Shown here in pieces: positions 33,752 to 46,330 of a stretch of 64,000 nt of DNA. Every line of letters starts with the position of its first letter. Positions within the stretch are counted from its first letter, which is position 1. The notes beneath the pieces are model-generated. The model had not been told where the DNA came from, ran no database searches, and worked only from the letters and a program-made list of their open reading frames with translations. The stretch spans positions 186,001 through 250,000 of the forward strand of contig MU867083.1 of assembly GCA_033725935.1 (NCBI GenBank). Reading direction: 5' to 3'. This DNA comes from Cladorrhinum sp. PSN259. Its lineage: Eukaryota; Ascomycota; Sordariomycetes; Sordariales; Podosporaceae. The position numbers were made by a program, and so were the translations under genes.

Positions 33752-35345
33752 CACCATCATCGCCGACGCGGTCGCATTTCTGGGTGAATTCAACAAGCTC
33801 GCATCGGGCTTTTCGACCTTCTAAATAGACTCGCATCACTGCAGCCAGTATTGCACAATATTTAATCCTCGCTGTCTTAGTTCCCGGATCAGGCCTTTAA
33901 ATTACCTGTTGCAAATCCCCTTGAGGTACTTCCAGCGTACGAACAGTTGGAGCGTTTGGCCGACGATTTTCTGCAGACAGCAAACGAGCGGACGAAAGAA
34001 ATGGCCTGCGCAGGGTTTCCAAGTTTTAGTGGCGTGGAGAACGAGACCGAATAAGGGAGCTACTCAGAAAGATCCGAACATTGCGGGAAGACCTTATTCT
34101 ATGTTTCGAGGCCTTGCAGTTGTCCTGAGGGTAAGCCTCCAATCTCCGTTACGCCTGGTCACACTCAGTAGCTAATGAAACTGCTCTCATGACCATTTCA
34201 CCGCATTTCAATCAATTGTAGGGTCCAAGCTCGACGAGATGATAAAGAGAACCACTCGGCGCATCAGAGCACCAAACCAAGAACTCCGACCATCTCGATC
34301 GATCACGCTCTGTCCTTCTACGCCAACTGCGTCATTCTCTGTCCAACCAAGTGCAAATGCCAATGCCACCGTCGATTCACGTTTTGGAGCCCTAAATGCC
34401 TCGGAAAGGTTGGATGGTCGGAACACGATCTGTCAACTACAACAGCCTGCCAGTGCTTCTCGTGCGGCCGTACCATCTCCCGTTGACTGCAAGTCAATTC
34501 GGCAACATCTATTCAGGCAATATCATCCCCCTTACCTGGATCCGGACCTAAGGAGTCATCTGGGCTATGTCTTGGACGAGTTTTCCAGCCATTGGGGCAT
34601 CTTTGTATCTGCGGTTTCCTGAGGTCGTGCCTCCTGGAAGCAAGATCTGGCCATTGATTGGGAAAGGACGAGCTGCTGTCATCAATCAATACGGCAACTT
34701 AGGCATGACACGATCACACCATACCATACATATCCAATACCAAGATGCTATTGAATTTTTAGTTGATCAGGGTGCCCATGCTGCTCTACACTAGGACTCG
34801 CTGTTCGCTGGCCGACGTCAGAGCACTGGGAGGTTGATGAGGCTTTTGAAGCAGTTCAAATGCTGTCGGATATAGAGGCAAGCGTGGACGTAAACCACTG
34901 CCACCGGAATGCATCCATGGCAATCGCTGTCGCTCGCTGTGGGAACGACAATCTCAAGGTGAGGTGTTTCAGTTTCACCACAGCAAGGTGCTCGGTTTGA
35001 CGAGAAGTACGAGGATGAACAGATTGTTCTACACCTTGCTGCACAAGGAGCAGAGGACAGGCTAATAGAACATCACCGCACCATCAGCATACGCGGTATT
35101 GACACTGGTAAATTTGACAACTTGGGAGGACCCCTCTTCACTGGCGCAACAGGCTAGAAGATATGAGATGGAGCTCAGCTGTCATCGGGCGACGGCCAAC
35201 GCATCTGGACAGAAATCGCGCGGGAGGGAGAGAAGTGGCGGGATGAACAAAGCCAAGATGCAACCAGAGGTGATAGCTCAGGCGATGAAGTCTTTTTCGA
35301 CGCTACGGGGGAATACCAAGACGATAGTCCATGAGTGTCACCGCC
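33752..35345 (+). pseudogene. Decayed ankyrin-repeat/Cys-rich protein gene
   Basis: Fragments in changing frames follow the order of a known fungal ankyrin architecture. They are a helical N-terminal piece (DAVAFLGEFNKLASGFSTF, 33762-33822), a coiled segment (AYEQLERLADDFLQTANER, about 33930-33990), and RELLRKIRTLREDLILCFEA (34053-34112). Next comes a Cys/His knuckle region (CPTKCKCQCHRRFTFW, 34332-34380, then CQCFSCGRT). Next is a stretch before the repeats (LRFPEVVPPGSKIWPLIGKG, about 34605-34665), ankyrin-like helices (YQDAIEFLVDQGAH), NHCHRNASMAIAVARCGNDN (about 34890-34950), and an acidic tail (SGDEVFFDATGEYQDDSP) ending at TGA 35341. Several frame changes and stops fall between fragments and cannot be bridged by GT-AG introns. 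Fungal proteins of this kind are thought to be signalling or incompatibility-type receptors. The locus is most likely dead. Confidence 0.55.
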
Positions 35346-38300
35346 GAGGGATGAGATATCCTGAGCAGATCACATATCAGCACCGAAGCCAACCGTCGAT
35401 TTCCATGCCATTTCATAACAGCTATGACACAACGGTGATATCGAATGTCGTCTTCTATCTTTAACTTCCTTCTCGGACGTTGGAGTACTATTTACTTCTT
35501 GGCCATCAGGGTATCGTGCTCGGATTCGGCTCTAGGCGCGCACGTTCAGGCAGACACATCCTGCAGATATGTGGTGTTTCTCTAATTATATCTATCAAAG
35601 CAACCTACCAATAGGGGTTAAGTCAACATGTACGATTGTCTGGGATGGACAGCACGATGGTTCCTTGCGTGTCAGCCGAGAAACCCCCACTTCCCCACGG
35701 TATATGCACCTGGCTCATTTCATCATATCCTGCACGTGTGTAGAGAATGGATTGTACATGCATGTCTTGTCAAATGTCAGAGTTGAGACGGCTGCTTGTG
35801 GCACGACTTGGACTCAAAGTTTGACTATTCAAGCTGGGCATGATGCGGTATCAAGAAAAGCTGCGGCTCGCTCAATGAGGTAGGTGTTTGCCTTAGAGGG
35901 GGAGAAGATCAGCTACGGGTATGTCTACCTAGTCAGCCCCCTGAAATCCTTGTTTTGAGGTACATGTTGACTGAGTTGTACAGAGTAGAGGACGGATCTA
36001 TATCCCTGTTTAGCTCTCGGTGAGCTTGTAGATCTCACGATATGGGGATTCTATTCGATTAGGTATGATTATTCTAAGCATCACATATGCATTCAACACA
36101 TTGTAACTTTCATGTCTGATAACAGGAGGATATCACAAGTTGAACCCCACGTCGACTCTGGGCAGAGGAGCAAGTTGCTCTGTTTTTTTTAAGACTGACA
36201 GGCTTCGTGCATTGCATGCACATTCAATAGCAGGTTACAACTACTAACGTGGCTATAGGTCTAATCCTCAAACTGCTTGGTTTGTGTCTCGAGTCCAATA
36301 TCGCCGCCGAAAAGGGGGAAGGGGCGACAACTTGTTGTGTGTAACACACGCCGCCGCTCGCCTTGAAGCATTACGAGAGCTATTGAAAGCCACATGAGCT
36401 TAGCTTCATACAAATGAAGGGGCAATCTACTTTCGGTCTATTGAAAGCCACTGAACTCACAGAGTTAGGCCGCCCGCGATACACGACAACGGCTGTCGTG
36501 CTTCTTCAGTGCGTAGGATGGGGGGGGGGGGGGGGGGTCAATGTATCACAACGTCGGTCAAAGTACTGGATGTGGAAATTGATTGGGAAGTCACCAAGGC
36601 GCATTCAGGTTGGCGTTGGGCATCTCCCCTAGGTCTGCTGAAAGGGGGTTCGGTCGGCGGCAAAGGACTCGCTGTTTGTTTTGGCAGTCATCAAGGGACT
36701 TTCAATCCCCCTTCCCATTTCCTTTTGCCAGCAGCGCCCAGTCACGTTGCCGTTCCAGGGTTGTCTCCAAACTTGGCGAATTACCCGATCTGGAAGGAGA
36801 GCACGATAAGGGCCGGCAATTCTCCATGTCAAGCGTCATGGTGTCATCGACCCGCCGTGGGTCAACCACTGACCCCGGGCACCCCCTCCATTGTGAATCT
36901 GCATGCTTGCAGTTCTGCAGCCGTCCAGCGGCGCTGGAAGTGGCAGAGATGTTGTGAATGTGGCTTGCATGGGGCTTGAGGCCCCCTCGCCCCCCCCCCA
37001 TGGCCCTTGACACGCCTAGGTAGGTGGCTTCAAACATCGTGGGGGCAAGTTTCTTTTTCCCTGCTGCAGGAACGTCGGGAGGATCGGGAAGGAAGTGATG
37101 TTCTGCGCCTTGTCTCTTGTCCGAGTTTCTTGTCTGGCAGCCTGCAATTTACTCCAAACCTCGGGAATCTCTTGACTCCTTTCAGAACCCGGTCCTGGGG
37201 AACGGACAAAGAGGCTAAATTGGGCATTTGGTAACAAAAACAACAGCGACCTCTTGTAACGACGGCATTGAATCCGCCTAGCTGACAATGACCTCAGACC
37301 TCTGATACCACCTACCCAACTGGTGCATTTTCTGTAGGCAGTCGGACCTGTCGGCAGATGATCGTCTCTTCCTCCATCCAAGCTCCCAAGTCACTCCCCC
37401 ATACTTCCCCACCATATCGGTCCCCCACCCGCCACTCCCGAGGGCCATCGGGCTACCTGCCGCAATGCCCAGGGGAGGGCCTGTTGGAGAGAGTGGACCA
37501 ATCCAATCGCGCCATAGTGGGAACCCCTGACAGGGTTACATCAAGATAATGCGGTGCATGACCAACTCAGGAAAACTCCCGATACTCGGCCACGGTCAAC
37601 CGGCCTTTGTCATGGAAATCCTGGAGCACAGCCCATATCATCTGGGCGTGGGGAAGTGCATGTGGGTGCAATGGGATGAGCTCTGGGGGCACCAGTTGGA
37701 CCAAGACTAATGAACGCCACAACCATCACTCGACTGCACTCCACAGCTTCTAGAAGAACGAAATCGAGATGAACAGCATGAAGGAGGGTCACTGACAAGA
37801 CATCCAACAGATAAGGTGATCGCCGCGATACTACCACTTTGCCAAACGGGCTTCTATTTCGAGATGACAGATCCGCAGGATGTTGTCGATATGGACAAGA
37901 GGTATCATGCACGGTACTTGCCGCCATGATGACTTTACCATCCCCTTTGTTAACGCAACCTGGCAAAACAGATGCCGGCCAGTGCCCAAGTGCCGCGGTT
38001 GAGCTTGATATAATTAACGCACCGTTTGCCGCTGGCTAGGGCATGGAGCTGGGCACGGAGCCGGGCCAACTCTTGTTTGTTGGAGCCGTTAGGAAATGAG
38101 ATATCCCTTGGTTCCCTCTCGTTCCATCAGGTATCGACGAATGAGGGCCTTGGGCAAATGATCGGCACTTTGCCAGTCTTACCCAATCGGTTAGGTCGTT
38201 TCCCCTGCCCGAGGCCATTGCCAAACCTTGGCACATCTGAGCAAGCTCGATGCTAGCCCCCGAAAAGTCAGGTCGGCTGTCTAGACCAGGTTGAGAAGCG

Positions 38301-38830
38301 GCACTAGAGACACGGGAGCACCCGCTCAAGGTTGCGGGGCACAGGTGTGGCCGGCTGAGCAGCCGAACCTGGAAGGTGTGTGTGTTTCTTGGTTTCTTCC
38401 TGCCCTTGTTGACAATGCCCGCAGACGTGCTCGATCCCCTCGCCGACCTCTGCGTAGCTCTGCGTCCCCCCTCGACATCCCACCTGTTATCACATCACAG
38501 CACATGCCAGACGAGAGGTCGGTCCCCTCGTCGAATCGAAACCGGAAGGTCCTCAGGACATGTCATCGATGGCGTCTTTGTCAAGGGGAACTTGTGGAAG
38601 GATGGGGCTGAAGCCTCGATGGCTGCAATCCAAGCAAGCAAGCATATCATATGCGAAGGAGGATTGAGGCGGAGGAGGAGGCAAAAGATGATCTCCAAGA
38701 ACAAACATAAATAACATCAATCCTCCCCGTCATCCATGCTGTTTTTCTTTTCTCCTCACCCTCATCCTCATCACCAACATCCTCATCTCTCATCCACCCC
38801 TGAGTCCCTCTTCGGTTCAACTCTTTCAAA
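35346..38830. other. 3.5-kb intergenic region
   Basis: No supported gene. A run of 18 G lies at 36520-36537 and a nine-C run near 36990. Direct matches of GAAAGCCAC with TATTGAAAGCC occur about 55 bp apart (36384 and 36440), a small local duplication. The last 120 bp before 38831 are C/T-rich (CTCACCCTCATCCTCATCACC), the usual leader of a highly expressed fungal gene, here the subtilase. Confidence 0.45.
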
Positions 38831-40006
38831 ATGCTCTTCTCGGCTACCGCTCTCCTGGCCCTTGCGCCTGCCGTCCTCGCCGCCCCGGCTGTTCAGGGCG
38901 CCCTCGACAAGCGCGCTCCTCTCATCGAGGCCCGCGCCGGCGCCAAGCTCCCTGGCAAGTACGTCATCAAGATCAAGGATGGTCTCTCTGATTCCGTCGT
39001 CAACAAGGTCATTGGCGGCCGCAAGGCCGACAAGGTCTACAAGGGCGCTGGCTTCAAGGGCTTCGCCGGTGCTCTCGACTCGGCCGCTCTCGATGCCATC
39101 CGCGCCCTCCCCGAGGTCGAGTACGTCGAGGAGGATGCCGTCTTCACCACCCAGGCTGTCGTTCAGCAGACCGGTGCTCCCTGGGGTCTTGCCCGCATCT
39201 CCAACACCGCCGGTGGCTCTACCACCTACAAGTATGACTCCAGTGCCGGTGCCGGTACCTGCGCGTACATCATCGACACCGGTATCAGAATCACTCACAG
39301 CGACTTCGGTGGCCGCGCCATCTGGGGAAGCAACCAGGTCGACACCTCCAACACCGACGGCAACGGCCACGGTACCCACGTCGCCGGCACTGTCGGTGGC
39401 AACACCTATGGTGTTGCCAAGAAGACAAAGCTCATCGCCGTCAAGGTGCTCAGCGCCTCCGGCTCCGGCTCCACTTCCGGCGTTGTCGCCGGCATGAACT
39501 GGGCCGCCACCGACTCCCAGACCCGCAGCTGCCCCAACGGCACCGTCGCCAACATGTCCCTTGGTGGCTCTTCCTCCACCGCCATCAACAACGCCGCCGC
39601 TGCCCTCACCAACGCCGGTGTCTTCCTTGCCGTCGCCGCTGGCAACGACAACGCCAACGCCGCCAACTACTCCCCTGCCTCTGCTCCCTCTGCCTGCACC
39701 GTCGGTTCCATCGCCAACCCCAACTCCAAGTCCAGCTTCTCCAACTACGGCGCCGTCGTTGACATCCACGCTCCCGGCACCTCCATCCTCTCTGCCTGGT
39801 ACACCTCCGACACTGCCTCCAACACCATCTCTGGCACTTCCATGGCTTCTCCCCACGTTGCCGGTCTCGGTGCTTACTTCCTCACCCTCTACGGCAAGAA
39901 GACCCCCACCGCTCTCTGCACCTTCATTGCCAACAACGCTCTCAACGGTGTCATCACTGGTCTTCCCAGCGGCACTGTTAACAAGCTTGCTTACAACGGT
40001 CTCTAA
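38831..40006 (+). CDS. Secreted subtilisin-like serine protease (proteinase K type)
   Basis: 391 aa, intronless. Residues 1-18 are a signal peptide (LFSATALLALAPAVLA, cleavage near LAAPA). An I9 inhibitor propeptide follows (GKYVIKIKDGLSDSVVNKVI ... YVEEDAVF, residues about 35-105). The mature S8A domain starts near residue 112 and has the catalytic triad: Asp in YIIDTGI, His in GHGTHVAGT, Ser in SGTSMASPHVAGL. The oxyanion Asn is in AAGNDNANA. Length and cysteines match proteinase K and the alkaline or cuticle-degrading proteases of ascomycetes, so it is an extracellular general protease used for nutrient acquisition. Codons are extremely C-biased (GCC, CTC, AAC), indicating strong expression. 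That contrasts sharply with the decayed loci on both sides. Confidence 0.98.
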   Translation: MLFSATALLALAPAVLAAPAVQGALDKRAPLIEARAGAKLPGKYVIKIKDGLSDSVVNKVIGGRKADKVYKGAGFKGFAGALDSAALDAIRALPEVEYVEEDAVFTTQAVVQQTGAPWGLARISNTAGGSTTYKYDSSAGAGTCAYIIDTGIRITHSDFGGRAIWGSNQVDTSNTDGNGHGTHVAGTVGGNTYGVAKKTKLIAVKVLSASGSGSTSGVVAGMNWAATDSQTRSCPNGTVANMSLGGSSSTAINNAAAALTNAGVFLAVAAGNDNANAANYSPASAPSACTVGSIANPNSKSSFSNYGAVVDIHAPGTSILSAWYTSDTASNTISGTSMASPHVAGLGAYFLTLYGKKTPTALCTFIANNALNGVITGLPSGTVNKLAYNGL

Positions 40007-40845
40007 GTATCTTGACTCGAGATATTTTCTTACAATTCACCTGCCATTAACTTGGTAAGGTGATACAAAAAAGAGGAGGACTTTTACAATTGTTTTTTCC
40101 AATTTCAGGGGTGGAATTGGGACAAATTCAAGTTTCTTTCTGACTCTTGGACACAAACTCTAGAAGATGGGATGATGATCCTTTGGTGATGAGATCATGA
40201 GAAGGATGAACTTTGTATATATCTGGGATGATGACTATATCTTTTTTTGTCACTTAGCTTTCTTTTTTTTTTTATGTTTTTACTTCTTTTGATGAGATAG
40301 TTTTTCACTTACGCAGCCTTTCTTCCCTTAGAGGGATGACTTGGTTATGGCCAGCCAAGCTGTCCTTTGCTTGATGGGAAGTTGGGCTGAAGAAATGGAA
40401 TTGTTTCATTGTCTATAACATTGTGTGCCTTTTTGCTGTTGTGATGGATGTGACTTTTATTTTGTGAAGCCCAAGAAAAAACACATTACTGGCAGAACTT
40501 AAGACCCTTCATTAGCTCTCGGAAAGCTATTGATCATAGCTAATGTGCTAATGACTTAATACAGCGGGAAATTCCGACAGCTGCGTTTGTGAAACCGTCC
40601 CGTTTCTGCCTTGGGCTGACTGGCAACAGTCTTTGACGAATCAAGCCTGGTTGCTGAGGCTGAGTCGTCAAAAATAACTTACTTCTTCAACCGCTCACCC
40701 CACCTAGTCGCCGCGTTTGAGCAGTTCCACCTGATTGAGAAATATTTCGAAGCACTGGCAGTTCTGGTGGCTGGGCAACCACAACAACCCATCAACACCA
40801 CTTGAAACTAGATCAGTTACACCTCCACTTCAGATCGAATTATCT
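40007..40845. other. Intergenic, subtilase 3' UTR and downstream promoter
   Basis: T-rich sequence (poly-T at 40240-40275) consistent with a 3' UTR, followed by sequence with no coding signal up to the start of the STAND-like gene. Confidence 0.5.
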
Positions 40846-43608
40846 ATGGACGCAGTTGGTGCCGGTGCCGGTGTGGTTGCTTTCATCACATTGGCTCTTC
40901 AGTCGGCCAAGATAATTTGCAACACGCTATCGGGGATCAAGGATGGACCTAAAGATGTTGCACGCGCTGCCTCGGCGGTCGAGATGTTGCAGGGAGCCTT
41001 GCTTGCACTTTCCCATTCCCTCTCCCCATCTTTGACTCGTGGTTTTGCAGGTCAAACTCTGGAGGGATTTACGAAGAGGTGTTCTGAGAACCTGCAAGCC
41101 TTTGCTTCGAAGTTGGCAAAGATTCAATTCGCCGACACAGACAGTCGAAGCCGCAAACGATGGAAGCGAGTGAAAGCACTCATTAATGAGAAGGATCTTC
41201 AGAAAATCACAAGCAGCGTGGCTACTTACTCTTCCACGTTGGAACTGTGGCTGCAATCCATACACAGGTGAGGACCAACCACTGACTTTTTAGCAGCAGC
41301 ATGAATTACTGATGTGATTAGCACCACCATTCATGACTGCAAAGAACTTTCTCAGACCATCTTGGCCACCGCCCAGGCAACTCAGGAAAGTCTGAATGCC
41401 CAGTTGCGACGAACGGCAACAGAGCTAAAGAACTCAGCTGCCGGCTCGGAGGCATCACAGAATAGCATAGACAATAAGCTTTCCCTCATCCTCGAAGCGA
41501 TCCAATCCCTTAAAAACACAGCATTAGTGAACAGTGCGGATGACGACAAAGATCAACCCCGGGAACACAAATCCGGAAACTCACCAATCGAACCACGCGT
41601 GCATGGTCAAGGCCAGGAGACAAGCCGTATCACGGAATGTATCTCTAGACTGCAAAGTCTGGTAGATCAGGAAGCCCGCGTGACAATAAATGAAGAGGTC
41701 GACGCAATAATTGACGACCTTCAGACGATTATCGGCTCTGTTCAGATTCTCGCAAGCCAAGATTCCTCAACAAGGAGGAATTTCAAGAGAATTCAAGGTC
41801 TTCTTTCTTCTGCCCAGATGCTGTCACTAAACCAGGGAGGACCGCCGCCAATAACCCGCCCACTAGGCGAAATCCTTCAGCTACACCGCGGGCGAAAAGT
41901 CTACGAAGTGGAAGGCGGAAAGCTCCTCGTTCTCAACAGGCTACGGCGCACTCGGCAGAAACAAAACAGTTACGACGATGAAGTTTATATGGGCTGGATC
42001 ACATTTATTCCCGACCGGCGGATTGGAGCTAATATGTTCACTGCAGCCATCGTGCAACAGGTGTTGTTGACGGGAACTTTTAACTTGATTCCAATTCTTC
42101 AGATCAATCCAATCCTTCCTAGAGATTCTCTTGTCTTTGAACATATCCGGCAAGGAAGAACTGACGAGTTCTTGGAGATGATAAACCATGGCAAAGCATC
42201 TTTGAGAGACCACGATGAGTGGGGAAACTCTCTCCTCGCTGTACATTGTTCTCCCTATCTTTATTTCTCCTTTGACAAGACCATGTGAATCTTTTTTAGA
42301 ATCCAGTCTAATACATGCGGCACTTGAGATTGCTGTTGAGGAACACCAGCCGGAGATTTGAAAATTTCTGCTCCGTCACCACGCCGAGGTGGAAGCGTAC
42401 ATCTACGGCAATGAGGACATCGGTTCAAGGTTGCCCCTTATGATCTCGTCGATGTTTTCCGACGATTAGGACCCGAATCCAAGCCATCACGAATGTCTCA
42501 AACTCATCCTTGAGGCTGGGGCTGACCCAACAGTTGATTATGGAGTAGAGCTCAGCTCGGCCTTTTCCTGGGCGTTCAGTCGGACGTATGGAGCAGACAC
42601 GGTAAGTAACCGGCCGAAGCGCCTTTCCACCCTCTTAGTCCTCTTCTCTTGACTCTGACAGTTTACGGCCTGCAGGAAACCATGAGGATTTTTCTTGCCC
42701 AAACAAAGGAATACGGACTGACAATTCACTCTCGAAACTGGATAGGCCAGACCCCCCTTTTGATCGCATGCGAAAACAGAACGTACGCAGAGTCCGAAAA
42801 TGTCCTTCCCTTCCTTGTCGGGCAAGGAGCCAATGTTACAGACGTCGACCACAAGGGTCGATGCTGTCTTCACTTTTGCGTACAAGATTGGCCTCCCAGC
42901 TTCAACTCTTGTCCTTACATCCCCACCAATATGGTTGATCTGGCTCACCGCGGGGTAAAGGCACTAATCTTTCTGATCAGCAAAGGTGCTGACGTGTATG
43001 CAAAAGACAACGGCGGGAGATCTGTCTCTCACATGGTATATGTGCAGACTTGCTTTGGTACCAGAGGGAGCTGCCGAAGGGACCTCTGGGATTTTGCCCT
43101 GGCTGTTTGTGGATACGATGTCTTCAAAGTTAGAGGTCGCTTTCCGCGCCGCGCGGCATATTTGACGGGCAACTTGGAGCCGTGGCAAAATTACACCAAG
43201 GGTGATTTTCGAAACCTCTGGGCAGGTCGAGAACACCTCTGTCCTTATCCTGACGAGCTGCTAGATGAGCGGCTTCACGAACCCAACAAGACAGACGTCA
43301 ATGATACCTTGCTGGACTCAAGCCAGTCTTGTCCCCGCTGCAACAGCCTTTGGCAGCCCACTCCCGGTTCTCAGTGCACATTTTGCGGCAGATCATATGG
43401 CTGCCTGGATCCAAATTGCGATTACTGTTTTTCGGTGAGCGACTCAGACTTGGACCTAGACGACGACTTACTTTCAGGCTGTCGGATTGAAGAGTGCGAC
43501 GATGAGGAGGAGCCCGAGAGGCCAAAAACTTCAACTTTTGAGCCACACCCTGTGCATTGGCCGGAGCCGATGGATCTAGAGTCTACGAGTTTGGATGACA
43601 AGAGTTAG
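40846..43608 (+). pseudogene. STAND-like N-terminal + ankyrin protein, two stops
   Basis: The start MDAVGAGAGVVAFITLALQS (40846) is the hydrophobic helical N-terminal domain found on fungal STAND/NLR-like proteins. Exon 1 ends at 41267. A 54-nt intron (GTGAGG...ATTAG) joins SIHS to TTIHDCKELSQT. Exon 2 is helical (coiled, residues about 140-300) and ends near 42240 (DEWGNSLLA). The next segment reads as ankyrin-like (SLIHAALEIAVEEHQPEI, then KFLLRHHAEVEAYIYG, then CLKLILEAGADPTVDYG) but contains TGA at 42359-42361 and TAG at 42467-42469. The splice into it is also out of phase. Intron 42602-42675 leads to the last exon (42676-43608), with two more ankyrin units (GQTPLLIACENRTY, ALIFLISKGADVYAKDNGGR) and a Cys-rich tail (CPRCNSLW, CTFCGRSYGCLDPNCDYC). 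Such proteins are linked to innate or allorecognition-type responses. This copy looks inactivated. Confidence 0.7.
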
Positions 43609-44143
43609 GATATTACACACGAAGAAAGGCTTGAAAAGGTTAGACAACAGCATTACTTCCAAACAGACCCTTATTCTGACTTGTCTCAGGCCCTTGACCT
43701 CACCACGCTGACCATACATAAAAACCCCCTCCAGCCTATGCCAAAGCATGTTGGTGACATTGTTGTGGATGTCCCACTTTCCCAGAAAGGGCCTAGTGCA
43801 TCCTTGAATGTGCAGCAGCCAGCTGTCGTCGTATAGAAGCACGCTGCGGACAAAAAAAACCGGCACTGCAAACTGGTTTTAGGTTACGGCAAAGGTATAC
43901 AACCACCAAAATCGACACTTCCTCCGGCCACAACTATACCTGTGGATTTCTTTTGTCTATAAATATGAAATATGTATCTTCCTTGATTGTATTGATTGGG
44001 AAAGTAAAGAGGATTTTGTTTAGCGGTTTCTTGCGTTGAAAAGGTTGGTGTTTAGTAGGCCTCTGCTTTGCCGTACCGATTATTGTGTCCACAGCGTGTG
44101 AGAAGGTATAACACTAATTTATCGCTCGTCTTCTTCACCCTGC

Positions 44144-44169
44144 GTGTGTGTGTGTGTGTGTGTGTGTGT
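44144..44169. repeat. (GT)13 microsatellite
   Basis: Thirteen uninterrupted GT units. It lies in noncoding sequence and is likely length-polymorphic. Confidence 0.95.
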
Positions 44170-46330
44170 ACCTGAATCCCCCAACGGAGATGCTTCTCCG
44201 TGGTCCCTATCAGGCGGTCGTCCAGGTCGTGATGGCCGCAGAAGAAGTGAGGTGGAGCTCTGTTACACAAATCGCCGGCGCTTTCTCGGCAACCCGTCCT
44301 CGGAAGCCAATGTCGAATTCAAATTATCCGCGGCGGCCTCTGTCAGCTCAACTCCATCATCGAGCAAGATCTCCGCGGCGGTTGAGACGGTACTCGGAGC
44401 CACGGGAGCTGCGAGGGTCGCAGTGACGAAACTAGCCACAAATGTTAGATTCCTTGAAAGGATCGCGTTGATTGGAAAGAAAAATAGCAACCTACATAGC
44501 GTAGAAGTCTGGATTTTTTTTTTCGCTAGTCGAGGTTGAGACGGAGTAAAGAACCATCACTTTGATAAAGAGCGAATAGATCCGGTGCTACTCTCTTAGA
44601 CTGTTCCCGGTTCCCACAATAAAAGACTTTGCAAACAGAACCACACAATACTAGCTTTCGGCACTACTCGAAAGTCCCTAGACATCACAAGCTCCAGGCA
44701 AGTTCACTTCTTCTGATCCTACGCTTATTAGCACTCATTGTAGCAACTCCGGCTCCTCTCTGCGCCTGCTGACTACACGGATCGGCACAACTGATTCCTC
44801 TAGCAGACGACATGACTGTGCATGAAAGATGGCACTCGGGTGATTGGCATGCCTTCATACTGTACATCGGCATCACGAGAAGAGGTAGGATTTCGCAGTT
44901 CTAGGATATCATCCTCCGCAACGAGAGGAAGCAACACTAATGTTTTGCAGTGCAACATAAAGATCCTGGCTCGGGCGCGGTCCGATACCTTGAATCTTGG
45001 TCGTATTGAGTAAGTATCCACCTCAAATCTACGAGTGATCTTCGCTCCGGAAAGCCCGGAAAGCAACCACGGCATGCATTAGATGAGAGCCCCGCGTGTA
45101 AGCGGTGGAAGGGGAGATGCAAGTATGCTGCTTCATTAACACGATTGAAGACGGAGGAGCCAAATATCAGGTTTTGGAAGGTGCAACAACAGCACGTACG
45201 TTGCATCCTCAACAGACTTGAACTAGATGAGTAAGGAAGCGGCCCGCGTAATTTTGGCAATTGGGTCGCAGCGGTGAGAAGCTCCTCGGCGGGTCAAAGT
45301 GTATTGCTGATGAATGGGCTCGAGAAAAAAAAAAAAAGGAAAAATGCAACTGTGGCATCATACCTTGGACGGTCTCTTCCTTTCCGTATCTAATATCGTC
45401 ACTTCCTCCTCGGAAACCAATTTCGTGGTTACACGACCGTCAGGAGAGACGTCTGGATTCACTTGTTCATCGTTATTCGGCCGTGGCGAGGACTTGACCT
45501 TTTAACATGACGAGTTTCTGCATCTCAGACCACCCCTTTCTGTTCAAGGGCGATGTCCTTATCGGCGAGAACCAACCAATGAGGTGGCTCTCCAATCACT
45601 ACCATGATAAGGGCGTTTAAGCAGACCGATGATCCTGGACCCATCCCTCGCTAGAACATGAAATTCCCGGATCGCAATGCTTTGCCACCTCATCAGCCCG
45701 CTGCGACCATTGCCCGCCGGAGATGCATGTCATTGCTGCAAAAGTGAGCAAGAAACACACGCATATTCATTGACGGTATCAGGATCTTCAAGCGGCATCA
45801 TCCTCTTCTGCCGTCGAGACCGACCATCCGACGCCCCCAAAGATACGGGCAAATGGATAACATGATTGGCGGGTTACGGAGATGCAGGTTTCTTCAAGAT
45901 AAGGGAGCTGAGGGGTTCGAGACCGCCAGAGGAAGAACAGGAAAACGAGGCATGTCGTGCTGTTGAGGATGAAACCTGGGGGTTTTGAAACTTGATATCT
46001 CCGGGCCGGATGATTGACATTTACGAAACTGGATTCTCCTTTGATCCCGCGGAGATGGCATCAAGAGGAGAAAAGTGGGTTGACCAGATAGGGCTGGCAG
46101 CTTTGCTGGGGCCCTCTTTATCTTTTTATCAGGAACACCAAAAAAAAAAATCTGGGGGAGAGAATTCTTCAAAACGCTCGGCAAGATCCGACATTGGGAA
46201 ACTCGACCTTTGTTGATTGTTATCTTTGCCAAGAAGCCAAGTCCAGGGGAATCGAGGATTTGGGATGCGCTTGGTTGGTTGGTTCTCCATGGCGGGACCG
46301 GGGGGATGCGGTAGTTATGCGGCTAGGTGA

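Noticed and set aside
38783..39856. 357-codon open frame antisense to the subtilase
   Set aside because: Gly/Val/Asp-rich artefact of C-ending codon bias on the opposite strand; no domain, and it covers a certain gene.
44140..44170. His-Thr repeat peptide from the GT microsatellite
   Set aside because: A translated simple repeat, not a gene.
44263..44490. Possible small secreted protein (minus), hydrophobic start then SPVAP-like region
   Set aside because: The frame begins at a TTG, an upstream ATG is immediately followed by TAG, and no intron restores a proper signal-peptide start.
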